Shown in pieces: positions 18,700 to 26,237 of a stretch of DNA of 64,000 nucleotides. The notes below the pieces were generated by a model. The model ran no database searches, had not been told where the DNA came from, and was given only the letters and a program-made list of their open reading frames with translations. Each line of letters starts with the position of its first letter. Within the stretch, counting starts at the first letter, position 1. This DNA is from Clostridiaceae bacterium (lineage in GTDB: Bacteria; Bacillota; Clostridia; Lachnospirales; Lachnospiraceae). Location: assembly GCA_910574345.1 (NCBI GenBank), contig CAJSZV010000018.1, forward strand, positions 16,843 through 80,842, written 5' to 3'. The position numbers were made by a program, and so were the translations under genes.

Positions 18700-18728
18700 T
18701 TGTAAACTGTCAAAGACGGGATTATACT
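18700..18728 (+). promoter_or_regulatory. Possible IS-flank hybrid promoter toward the bile salt hydrolase gene
   Basis: TTGTAA (18700-18705) inside the right inverted-repeat region and TATACT (18723-18728) in the adjacent target duplication are 17 bp apart on the + strand. The -10 matches 5 of 6 consensus bases and the -35 matches 4 of 6. The start codon of the hydrolase is 131 bp downstream. Confidence 0.4.
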
Positions 18729-18804
18729 ATCCTCCGTAATTTTTTGTCAATATTATCATGGGGGATTCTGCCGGTTTCATGGGTAAGGCGGAAAAGCCCA
18801 TATT
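18721..18804. repeat. Right copy of 84-bp target-site duplication
   Basis: Identical to 16674-16757. It continues directly into the original leader of the bile salt hydrolase gene. It also carries a second copy of the minus-strand TTGACA-N18-TATAAT promoter, here pointing into the insertion sequence. Confidence 0.95.
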
Positions 18805-18859
18805 TTTTCCATGTTTTGGGCATACTAAAACTACAATCAATAGAAATGGGGGAATTGTC

Positions 18860-19855
18860 ATGTGTACGGCAGCTGCTTATCAAACACGAGATTTTTATTT
18901 TGGAAGGACACTGGATTACGATTGTTCTTACGGGGAGGAGGTCACCATAACTCCCCGCAGGTATTCCTTTCCTTACAGGCGGATGGGGAATATGGACAGA
19001 CATTATGCCATTATCGGTATGGCTCATGTGGCCCAGGGATATCCTCTTTATTATGACGGCATGAACGAAAAAGGGCTTGCCATGGCAGGACTGAATTTTG
19101 TGGGGAATGCCTGTTATAATCAGCCTGTGGAGGGAAAGGATAATCTGGCGGTCTTTGAGCTGATTCCCTGGCTCCTTGGCAGCTGTGCCACAGTGAGGGA
19201 GTGCAGGGAAAAGCTTGGGAGAGTGAATCTTGTGGACATCCCTTTTCATGAAACTTTGCCTACGGCACAGCTTCACTGGATGATTGGGGATAAGGATGAG
19301 ACCATTACTGTGGAGTCAGTGGCTGACGGCCTCCATATCTACGATAATCCAGTGGGGGTATTGACTAATAATCCTCCTTTTCCGGAGCAGATGTTCTGGC
19401 TTAATAATTATATGCAGCTGTCTCCGAAGCCTCCCAGGAACAATTTTTCTCCTGATTTGCCCCTTAGGGCCTGGAGCCGTGGGATGGGAGCCATGGGACT
19501 CCCCGGAGATTTGTCCTCCCAGTCAAGGTTTGTGAGGGCAGCCTTTGTAAAAATGAATTCTCTATCCGGGGATTCAGAAAAAGATAGTGTGGGACAGTTT
19601 TTTCATATTCTTGGCTCTGTGGAACAGCAAAATGGCTGCTGCGAACTGGAACAGGGAGGATATGAGAAGACTATCTACACATCCTGCTGCAATACGGCTA
19701 AGGGAATCTATTATTACACCACATACGAGAACCGGCAGATTACCGGAGTGGAGCTGTACCAGGAAGACATAGAGAAAGAAACGCTGTGCCGGTATCCTCT
19801 TATCTATGATGAGCAGATACGCATGCAGAATGCAGGGCGGCAGGGAGCCAGCTGA
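18860..19855 (+). CDS. Choloylglycine hydrolase family protein (bile salt hydrolase or penicillin-V-acylase type)
   Basis: A 331-residue Ntn-hydrolase. The start at 18860 is fixed by chemistry: Met is removed to expose nucleophile Cys2 (MCTAAAYQTRDF), and TGGGGGAA precedes the ATG. Other active-site residues are visible: R16 and D19 in GRTLDYD, an Asn in GLNFVGNACY (~80) and an Asn in VLTNNPPF (~170). It hydrolyses the amide bond of glycine/taurine-conjugated bile acids, or N-acyl lactams, in the cytosol; bile salts are the likely substrate in a gut clostridium, but sequence alone does not separate the two activities. An insertion sequence sits 140 bp upstream and may have changed its expression. 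Confidence 0.9.
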   Translation: MCTAAAYQTRDFYFGRTLDYDCSYGEEVTITPRRYSFPYRRMGNMDRHYAIIGMAHVAQGYPLYYDGMNEKGLAMAGLNFVGNACYNQPVEGKDNLAVFELIPWLLGSCATVRECREKLGRVNLVDIPFHETLPTAQLHWMIGDKDETITVESVADGLHIYDNPVGVLTNNPPFPEQMFWLNNYMQLSPKPPRNNFSPDLPLRAWSRGMGAMGLPGDLSSQSRFVRAAFVKMNSLSGDSEKDSVGQFFHILGSVEQQNGCCELEQGGYEKTIYTSCCNTAKGIYYYTTYENRQITGVELYQEDIEKETLCRYPLIYDEQIRMQNAGRQGAS

Positions 19856-19913
19856 TCTTGGGATTTGGCTGGATCAGCTGGTTCTATGAGCTCCCTGAGA
19901 AAAGTCTTTGTTT

Positions 19914-20834
19914 TTATGAATGGCTGTCAGCCGATTTTTCCGACAGATATATGGAAAACATAATGGACAGCATTTTATTCGCTACCGTATCTGTTCTGGA
20001 GGTCATGACAACAGGTACTTTTGTTCCCATTATAACTGCTGCCGTATCCATTTTTGCAAAAAAGACAAGGCTTTTAAACACACAGTTTGCTGTCTGCAGA
20101 TTAGGGAATACCAGGATATCCGCACGTCCCGCCACAGGACTTTTAATGTTTTTGTGGCGGGCTGCATCCTCGGATACAGCGTTGTCCAGGGCCAGAGGCC
20201 CGTCTACAATACAGTTTGTTATCTGTCCCCGCTCACACATCTTGCTTAACACTGCGGCATCCAAAGTGTCAGGTATTCTGGGATTGATCACTTCCAGGGC
20301 TGACAGCAGAGCCACTTTGGGACACTCATATCCCAGACACCTCATGAGTTCCACAGCATTTTCGATAATCGCTTTTTTGTCTTCCAGACTGGGGGCTATG
20401 GCCATGGCACAGTCTGTCATAAGCTGTATTCCGTCTTCTCCCGGCTTATCATATACGGTAATCTGTGACAGCAGTTTTCCTGCGTTCAGACCCTGCTCCC
20501 TATCCAGTACGGCTTTGAGAAATAGGGCTGTATGAAGGTTCCCTTTCATAATAAGGTGGCATTGGCCGGATTTTGCCAGCCTTACCACGGTTTTAGCAGC
20601 TTCGCCGTGATCAGGGGCGTGAAGTATTTTTACCGTATTTTTGGAAATATTGTTTTTTTCTATAAGTTCAGAGATCCTTTCACTGTTTCCAACCAGTATA
20701 AACCGGGCCATGGAGCGTTTTTCCATTTCTTTTACCAGTTCCATAATATCCTGGTCTTCAGCCGCCGCGACACCGATTACTTTCGGATGTTTCCTGTCCA
20801 GATATTGTTCAATGTCTCTGATGCGTTTTATCAT
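19914..20834 (-). CDS. ptb: Phosphate butyryltransferase
   Basis: A 306-residue enzyme of the PTA/PTB fold, converting an acyl-CoA plus phosphate to acyl-phosphate plus CoA (butyryl-, isobutyryl- or isovaleryl-CoA). Start 20834 has AGGAGG 7 bases upstream and lies 26 bp inside buk. Family blocks GDHGEAA-like APDHGEAAKTVVRL, MKGNLHTALFLKAVL and ALSALEVINP are present. Last gene of the nine-gene operon. With Buk it turns the thioester made by the upstream oxidoreductase into ATP. Confidence 0.92.
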   Translation of the reverse strand: MIKRIRDIEQYLDRKHPKVIGVAAAEDQDIMELVKEMEKRSMARFILVGNSERISELIEKNNISKNTVKILHAPDHGEAAKTVVRLAKSGQCHLIMKGNLHTALFLKAVLDREQGLNAGKLLSQITVYDKPGEDGIQLMTDCAMAIAPSLEDKKAIIENAVELMRCLGYECPKVALLSALEVINPRIPDTLDAAVLSKMCERGQITNCIVDGPLALDNAVSEDAARHKNIKSPVAGRADILVFPNLQTANCVFKSLVFFAKMDTAAVIMGTKVPVVMTSRTDTVANKMLSIMFSIYLSEKSADSHS

Positions 20835-21930
20835 TGTCTGCCTCCTGCTTCCCATATGGATACACTTTAAGAGCCTCCTGACCCCTTAGATATCTGAGAC
20901 AGCCATCTCCCAGGGCTTCCATCTCGTTTTCACCTGGATATAGATAAATCGGGGCTATGAAGCCGATTCTCTTCTTTACAAGTCCTATAAAATAGTCAGA
21001 GTATGCCAGGCTGCCTGTAAAAGCAATGGCCTCCGTGCGGCCGCACAGAACAGCAGCAGCGGCTCCGATGGATTTTGCCACCTGATACGCCATGGCCTCA
21101 TAGACCATTTGAGCCATTTCGTCGCCATCCTTGATTCTCTGTTCTATTTCCAGGCAGTCTGCAGTCCCCAGATAGCTGATAAGTCCGCCCCGTCCATTGA
21201 CTTGGCGCAGCATTTCCTGGCAGGTATACTGCCCGGAATAGCAGAGCCGGATTAAATCTCCCACTGGCAGATCGCCGGATCGCTCTGGAGAGAATGGGCC
21301 GTCTCCGTCCAGGGCATTATTGACATCAATGACACGGCCTTTCTTATGTGCGCCTACAGAGATTCCGCCTCCCAGATGAACGACAATCATATGGGTATTC
21401 TCATAAGATTTTCCTATGTTCGTACAGATTTTTCGTGCTGTGGCTTTCTGATTCAGAGCGTGGAAGCTGGAGATCCGCCGGATAGGGGAGCAGCCGGAGA
21501 ATCTGGCTTCACTGCACAGCTCGTCGGTCATAGGCGGGTCTACCACAAAGGCCGGTATTTCCAGTTCTTTTCCCATGTCATAAGCAATCTGATTGCAGAC
21601 AGAGCAGGGATGGGAGCCATAGAGACCGCTTTTCATATCCGCAAGCATCTGCTGCCCGATTTTATAGATTCCCCCCTCTACAGCCCGCATATTGCCTCCC
21701 CGTGTAACCAGGGCGTCTAAGGAATCCAGCCTTATGTCAGCTTCCTTCAGTACGTTTAATATGGCTTGTTTTCTGTAATCGTATTGCTCCCAGATGGTTT
21801 GATACGGTTCCAGTTCCTTTGTCGTGTGCTTAATGGAGAGAGATAAAAGTATTTCATGATTCTTTCGTACTGCTATTTTGGTAGAGGTGGATCCTCCGTT
21901 GGTAATTAGAATGCAGTATTCTTTTTCCAT
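20809..21930 (-). CDS. buk: Butyrate kinase (branched-chain/short-chain acid kinase)
   Basis: A 373-residue ASKHA-fold kinase: N-terminal phosphate loop ILITNGGSTSTKIAV, second ATP block MIVVHLGGGISVGAH, substrate block DALDGDGPFSPERSGDLP-like NNALDGDGPFSPERSG, and C-terminal adenosine motif AIAFTGSLAYS. It transfers phosphate from acyl-phosphate to ADP. It starts 12 bp after the oxidoreductase beta subunit and overlaps ptb, so ATP formation is directly coupled to 2-oxoacid oxidation. Relatives also accept isobutyrate and isovalerate. Confidence 0.95.
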   Translation of the reverse strand: MEKEYCILITNGGSTSTKIAVRKNHEILLSLSIKHTTKELEPYQTIWEQYDYRKQAILNVLKEADIRLDSLDALVTRGGNMRAVEGGIYKIGQQMLADMKSGLYGSHPCSVCNQIAYDMGKELEIPAFVVDPPMTDELCSEARFSGCSPIRRISSFHALNQKATARKICTNIGKSYENTHMIVVHLGGGISVGAHKKGRVIDVNNALDGDGPFSPERSGDLPVGDLIRLCYSGQYTCQEMLRQVNGRGGLISYLGTADCLEIEQRIKDGDEMAQMVYEAMAYQVAKSIGAAAAVLCGRTEAIAFTGSLAYSDYFIGLVKKRIGFIAPIYLYPGENEMEALGDGCLRYLRGQEALKVYPYGKQEADNDKTHQRH

Positions 21931-21942
21931 ATCATCCTCCCG

Positions 21943-22812
21943 TCACCCTTCTGATGCAAGAAGCTCACTGTATCGGCAGGAAGTTTCGTTCTGAAGGATT
22001 TCCATATCTGCTTTGGTCATGTGTTTAAAACGTCCCTGGAGGCATAGGTAATCGTTAATGGGGCGCAGTTCTTTTATTTTTCTGTTTACTGTAATACGGC
22101 CGTTTTCATATTCATACAGAACCCAGGCTCCGGTTTCTATTGCCATTCGGCAGACTTCAACAGATTTACCCGGCGGATAGGCCCAGCCCGTTGGACATGG
22201 AGTATGTACATGGAGAAAAGCCGGGCCCTTTGCATCTTTTGCCTTCTTTACTTTTTTCTCCAGATCCGGCAGATTGGCCGCAGAGCATGCCGCCGCGTAG
22301 GGAATGTGATGGGCAATGGCAATCTTAAGCAGATCTTTTTTATAGGTAGGTTTTCCGGCTGGAGTTGTAGTGGTGCCGGCGCCGTAGGGAGAGGCGCCGG
22401 ACCCCTGGATTCCTGTGTTCATATAGGCCTCATTATCATAGCAGACATATAGGATTCGGTCACCCCGTTCCATCATTCCCGACAGAGACTGGAGACCGAT
22501 ATCCGCAGTAGCTCCGTCTCCGGCAAAAGCCAGAACCGTTGTGTGGGTATTGCCCTGTGCATCAAGTCCGGCTCTTACCCCTGCCGCCGATGCGGCTGTA
22601 TTCTCCAGATTACACTGATAACCGGCGATCTTTATGTTGGTTACATTATCAATACCGCTGAAAAGGGCCGCACAGCCCGGCGGGATGATTACTATGGTGT
22701 CCTCTCCCAAAGCCCGGATTACCGTTCGGAAGACAAGTTCCAGACCACATCCGGCACAGGCGTTTACTCCATGGGAGACCAGGCCCTTTGCTTCTGTTTC
22801 GATTTTATACAT
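21943..22812 (-). CDS. 2-oxoacid:ferredoxin oxidoreductase, beta (TPP) subunit
   Basis: A 289-residue subunit. Start 22812 is taken for GGGAGG upstream and the canonical opening; a longer frame overlaps the alpha gene. Seen: cluster-ligand CAGCG near the N-terminus (~20), the thiamine-diphosphate motif GDGATADIGLQ ending in NEAYMNTG (~105-140), and a conserved CPTGW block. Together with alpha, gamma and delta it oxidatively decarboxylates a 2-oxoacid to acyl-CoA, CO2 and reduced ferredoxin. Pairing with Ptb/Buk favours 2-oxobutyrate or 2-oxoisovalerate over pyruvate, but this is inference. Confidence 0.92.
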   Translation of the reverse strand: MYKIETEAKGLVSHGVNACAGCGLELVFRTVIRALGEDTIVIIPPGCAALFSGIDNVTNIKIAGYQCNLENTAASAAGVRAGLDAQGNTHTTVLAFAGDGATADIGLQSLSGMMERGDRILYVCYDNEAYMNTGIQGSGASPYGAGTTTTPAGKPTYKKDLLKIAIAHHIPYAAACSAANLPDLEKKVKKAKDAKGPAFLHVHTPCPTGWAYPPGKSVEVCRMAIETGAWVLYEYENGRITVNRKIKELRPINDYLCLQGRFKHMTKADMEILQNETSCRYSELLASEG

Positions 22813-24004
22813 ACCTAAGCACCTCCCTGATTTCCATTGGATGTTCCTTTGCATCAATCCAGACAGGAACATTGGACGTGGTTTTTGCAGACAGAATATC
22901 TTCATACATACGCCGGATGGTTGCCGGGCTTACATCTCTGCCGCCCAGACCTCCTATATAATTTTTTATAATCATATGGCTGCCCACTGCGCTTAGAGTC
23001 TCATGGAAGAGGGGACCTCCCATGGTGCCCAGGCCGGCGCTTCTGTCAAACACGGCAATCCTCCCGGCATTTTGTGTCAATGCTTTCATCTGCTTTGCCG
23101 GGAAGGGGCGGAAACAGGTTACCTTTACAGCTCCGACTTTGCTGCCTTGTTTTCTCTGCTCGTTGACAAAGTGTTTCATGGTTCCGGTCATTGAACCCAT
23201 TCCCACCAGGATTGTTTCGGCATCCTCTGTTCGGTATCCCTCAAGCATTTGAAGCTTCCGTCCGAATCGGGATTCAAACTCTGATGCCGCGTCTGCGAAT
23301 ACTTTCTCTGCAGCTTCAAATCCTTTCATCATCTGGTACTTCATTTCCGTAAATTCTTCCAGGGAGATAAGATCATTGATAAAGACCGGGTCGGCAGGGT
23401 CCAGCCAGAAATTCTTTTTTTGATAGGGCCCTACAAATTCTCTTACTTCTTCCTGTTCAGGCACCAGCACCTTCTGCATAGAATGGGACAGGAAAAATCC
23501 ATCAAAACATACCATGGCCGGGAGCAGGACTTTTTCATGCTCTGCAACCTTATAAGCCATGAGCATCAGATCGAAAATCTCCTGTACGTTTTCACAGTAG
23601 AATTGCAGCCAGCCGCTGTCGCGCTCCGCCATACTGTCCTGGTGATCGCACCACAGGCTCCATGGAGAAGCCAGGGCTCTGTTTACTACAGGCATAACCA
23701 TGGGAATACGCATACCGGATACCGCGTTGCATATCTCATGCATGAGAGCGAGGCCTACAGATGCCGTAGCCGTGGCCGCCCGTATTCCTGTAAGCTGCGC
23801 GCCGAGAGCACAGCTTAAAGCGGAGTGTTCCGATTCCACGCGGATAAATTGGGCATCCATTGTTTTGCGGGCAATCATATCCGACAGTTTTTCCGCAATA
23901 GGGCTTTGGGGTGTGATGGGGTATGCGGCGACTACTTTGACATCGGCCATGCTTACCGCCTGAACAGCAGCGCCGTTGCCATCTAACATTTTATATTGAG
24001 CCAT
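22805..24004 (-). CDS. 2-oxoacid:ferredoxin oxidoreductase, alpha subunit
   Basis: A 399-residue PorA/VorA-type subunit: pyrimidine-binding domain with AYPITPQSPIAE (~27-38) and RVESEHSALS, GIRAATATASVGLALM, then domain II with LVGMGSMTGT (~270) and FRPFPAKQM. It overlaps the beta gene by 8 bp and starts directly after the delta stop. Gene order gamma-delta-alpha-beta is that of four-subunit archaeal/clostridial enzymes. Confidence 0.94.
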   Translation of the reverse strand: MAQYKMLDGNGAAVQAVSMADVKVVAAYPITPQSPIAEKLSDMIARKTMDAQFIRVESEHSALSCALGAQLTGIRAATATASVGLALMHEICNAVSGMRIPMVMPVVNRALASPWSLWCDHQDSMAERDSGWLQFYCENVQEIFDLMLMAYKVAEHEKVLLPAMVCFDGFFLSHSMQKVLVPEQEEVREFVGPYQKKNFWLDPADPVFINDLISLEEFTEMKYQMMKGFEAAEKVFADAASEFESRFGRKLQMLEGYRTEDAETILVGMGSMTGTMKHFVNEQRKQGSKVGAVKVTCFRPFPAKQMKALTQNAGRIAVFDRSAGLGTMGGPLFHETLSAVGSHMIIKNYIGGLGGRDVSPATIRRMYEDILSAKTTSNVPVWIDAKEHPMEIREVLRYV

Positions 24005-24283
24005 CTATTTTTCACCTCCTGCGGGTATCATCTCAATACACTTTTTCGGACATTCATTGGCGCAGATTCCGCATCCTTTGCAAAAATCCCAGGCAAATGT
24101 CACACATTCTTCCTGATTCGTTATGATTGTTACGACATCTGCCGGGCAGTATCTCTGGCAGGTGCCGCATTTGACACATGATTGATAATCCACTGCCGGA
24201 TATTCCTGACGCCAGGAACCGGTATGTACTGCGCCGAAGATTGTGGCAATGGGCCCCTGGGCCCTAAATTTTTTTAGCTGCAT
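24005..24283 (-). CDS. 2-oxoacid:ferredoxin oxidoreductase, delta (ferredoxin) subunit
   Basis: A 92-residue two-cluster ferredoxin subunit: CVKCGTCQRYCP and CKGCGICANECP, two 4Fe-4S sites passing electrons from the TPP site to free ferredoxin. Start 24283 is used because AAAGGAGG precedes it; the longer frame runs into the gamma gene. It overlaps gamma by 20 bp. Confidence 0.93.
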   Translation of the reverse strand: MQLKKFRAQGPIATIFGAVHTGSWRQEYPAVDYQSCVKCGTCQRYCPADVVTIITNQEECVTFAWDFCKGCGICANECPKKCIEMIPAGGEK

Positions 24284-24818
24284 CGTAAGCCTCCTTTGCC
24301 GCATCTGCATTTGTACCGCCTGTTTTTGCTCCGAAAGCGGACTTGATTGCACTTGTTACGGATTCTATTTTTACGATTCCGGTTTTTGCCAGAATGCCCA
24401 GCATGGCACTGTTTGGAATACCCCTTTTTATATTTTTTACTGCAATGCCTGTGGCATCTGCATAATAAACTTCCCGGAATCCGAATGTCTTCTTAAACTG
24501 CCTTGCTACAGTTTCCTCTTCGGTGTTGAGAACCAGGACGGCATTGGGGCTGATGCCGGCTCCGATATCAATCTCCCTGGTTAAAAAGCTCGCATCAGAC
24601 ACCAGAACAAGGTCTGGTTCATAGACAAAACAGTTTAACAGAACAGGCTTGCTGTCGATAATAATACTTGTGTTAACAGGTGCGCCGCGCCGTTCATGTC
24701 CATAGGAAGGAACCGTTATGGCATATTCTTCTTCATAGATGGAAACCGCTTCAGACAGGGTCTTGGCCGCTGTTACGATTCCTTGGCCCCCCAGGCCAAA
24801 AAACTTAAGTTTAATCAC
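24264..24818 (-). CDS. 2-oxoacid:ferredoxin oxidoreductase, gamma subunit
   Basis: A 184-residue PorG-type subunit with the diagnostic opening KLKFFGLGGQGIVTAAK (~3-19) and SYGHERRGAPVNTSI, which contact CoA and the alpha subunit. First of the four oxidoreductase genes; 15 bp after the cysteine-rich unknown protein. Confidence 0.92.
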   Translation of the reverse strand: MIKLKFFGLGGQGIVTAAKTLSEAVSIYEEEYAITVPSYGHERRGAPVNTSIIIDSKPVLLNCFVYEPDLVLVSDASFLTREIDIGAGISPNAVLVLNTEEETVARQFKKTFGFREVYYADATGIAVKNIKRGIPNSAMLGILAKTGIVKIESVTSAIKSAFGAKTGGTNADAAKEAYDAAKKI

Positions 24819-24833
24819 ATGATCCCCTCCCTT

Positions 24834-25463
24834 CTATAGTTTTTCTGTCAGTTCTAAAAGCAGATGTTCTGCTTTAAGAGGATTGAAGATCCCGCAGGCG
24901 CATGGCTTTGACAATTCCTCTGCCGCATTTTTTGCCGTTTTTTTGCCGGAACGGATGTCATCCACCATCTTTAAGACCAAACCGGCGGATATCATAGCAT
25001 GTCCGCACATGGTGGTAATCTCTAATACCTGAGGGGAGGGAAGCTTGTTCGTATTCCCCCAGATTCCCAGAGAAATGTCCACGGAATGGCGCTGAATGCC
25101 GGCTGCTTTTGCACAGCAGTCCACATCGTCTACCAGACCCGAAATCACTGCGGAGTATCCGTAATCGGCTTCTTTTAACGCTTTCATTACCTCAATAAGT
25201 TTATCCCTGGTGTCAAACACGCCGTGAACCATGGGAACATCCGGCGTTAAGTTGGCCTTGATTTCATCAAAGGTGTGGGTTGCAAAATTACCGCATCCAA
25301 TAGCGCCCATATTCACCGGATTGAATTTATGCATCAGGTCCAGATACTTTTTAAATACTTCTACGCTGTTCTGATTGTTGATTCCCCGTGCCGGCATAAT
25401 TAATACTACATAATCATTTTTTTGCCCTGAGCGGGTCTTTAATCTGTGAAGTGTATGGGTCAT
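24834..25463 (-). CDS. Uncharacterised cysteine-rich protein of the 2-oxoacid operon
   Basis: I do not recognise this 209-residue family. It has six cysteines in suggestive places: C57 (IGCGNF), the pair C116-C117 (DDVDCCAKAAG), C153 in TTMCGHAMIS and C188-x-C190 in SKPCACGIFN, which could bind a metal or Fe-S cluster. The C117-to-C153 gap of 35 residues recalls the spacing in CCG (HdrB-type) domains, but the closing CxxC is missing, so that fold is not claimed. No signal peptide or membrane segment. Its ATG overlaps the upstream Fe-S protein stop by ATGA, so the two are probably one functional unit acting before the oxidoreductase. Confidence 0.6.
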   Translation of the reverse strand: MTHTLHRLKTRSGQKNDYVVLIMPARGINNQNSVEVFKKYLDLMHKFNPVNMGAIGCGNFATHTFDEIKANLTPDVPMVHGVFDTRDKLIEVMKALKEADYGYSAVISGLVDDVDCCAKAAGIQRHSVDISLGIWGNTNKLPSPQVLEITTMCGHAMISAGLVLKMVDDIRSGKKTAKNAAEELSKPCACGIFNPLKAEHLLLELTEKL

Positions 25464-26218
25464 AATGAGTTCCCTCCTTCTCTCATCCGGTCTTCATAGC
25501 GCGGTCTGCCAAGGCCAAGGTTGGTCTTGGCAGATGCAGCGCACAGATCCAGATCCAATTTCTTAATGATATCCATGACCGGAATGGAATCGTCTGTTTC
25601 ATCTACACGGCAGATCACGCAGAGACTGAATACGGTATCAATATGCTGCGAGGCTTTCTTAAAGGCCCGAAGCACGGCTTCTGCTCTCTCAAGTCTGCAG
25701 GAGAATTCCACTATGGCACTCATAACGACTTCATCCAGTACAGACGGTTCCAGAATTCCCTGCTTTTTGTCTATAATCAGCGGGGTGACCGGATTATTTA
25801 CTTCAAAACTTTCTGCATAAGGAGCCACAGCCTGAAGGATTGTCTGGAGATCACGGAATGTAGACCCCACACCGGGGCGCCCCAGTTCGGCAGCAAATGT
25901 AATCATGTCCAGGCTGTGTACTATGCCAGTGACGTCATTGGTTTTCACTTCTTCCGTTCCTCTTCCTGCATGTTTGAGGGCGGTATTCTCATGTTTCCCG
26001 AATGGATCTGAAAATGCTTTCCGATATGCTCTGGGCACTTCCAAATGGACGTTATAAATAGCATTCCGGGGACAGCCGGAATTTTTAAGGCAGACGCCGC
26101 ATTCTACACACAAATCCAGATCAACAGCCGCTTTTTTCATCTGGATTCCTATGGCGTCTCTGGGACAATAGGGCAGACATTTGCCGCATCCCACACATTT
26201 TTTCTGATTGATATACAT
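25460..26218 (-). CDS. Ferredoxin-like protein with novel C-terminal domain
   Basis: A 252-residue cytosolic protein. Residues 1-60 hold two 4Fe-4S sites: a standard CVGCGKCLPYCP and a second, CVECGVCLKNSGCP, with five rather than three residues before the last Cys. The remaining ~190 residues form a domain I cannot place, with GRPGVGSTFRDLQ and a CVIC pair (~FSLCVICRVDE). AGGAGG lies 10 bases before the ATG. It is coupled (ATGA) to the cysteine-rich unknown protein, between the transporter and the oxidoreductase. A role in electron transfer to or from a substrate-activating step is plausible but unproven. Confidence 0.65.
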   Translation of the reverse strand: MYINQKKCVGCGKCLPYCPRDAIGIQMKKAAVDLDLCVECGVCLKNSGCPRNAIYNVHLEVPRAYRKAFSDPFGKHENTALKHAGRGTEEVKTNDVTGIVHSLDMITFAAELGRPGVGSTFRDLQTILQAVAPYAESFEVNNPVTPLIIDKKQGILEPSVLDEVVMSAIVEFSCRLERAEAVLRAFKKASQHIDTVFSLCVICRVDETDDSIPVMDIIKKLDLDLCAASAKTNLGLGRPRYEDRMREGGNSL

Positions 26219-26237
26219 GAATCAATTCCTCCTGTAT

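Larger units (their letters stand above)
16758..18720 (+). mobile_element. IS1634-family insertion sequence (1963 bp)
   Basis: A complete element: 17-bp imperfect terminal inverted repeats (CGGGTGTTTGACAGTTT at the left end; the right end reads CCCGTCTTTGACAGTTT on the other strand, 14 of 17 matching), one transposase gene, an inward hairpin terminator near the left end and a stem-loop near the right end, flanked by an 84-bp perfect direct repeat. Long, variable target duplications are a known peculiarity of IS1634 and relatives. The intact gene and identical repeats point to a recent insertion. Confidence 0.92.

Noticed and set aside
16758..18720. Composite transposon carrying cargo between the 84-bp repeats
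   Set aside because: Only one transposase lies between the repeats and the terminal inverted repeats abut them, so it is a simple insertion sequence with a long target duplication.
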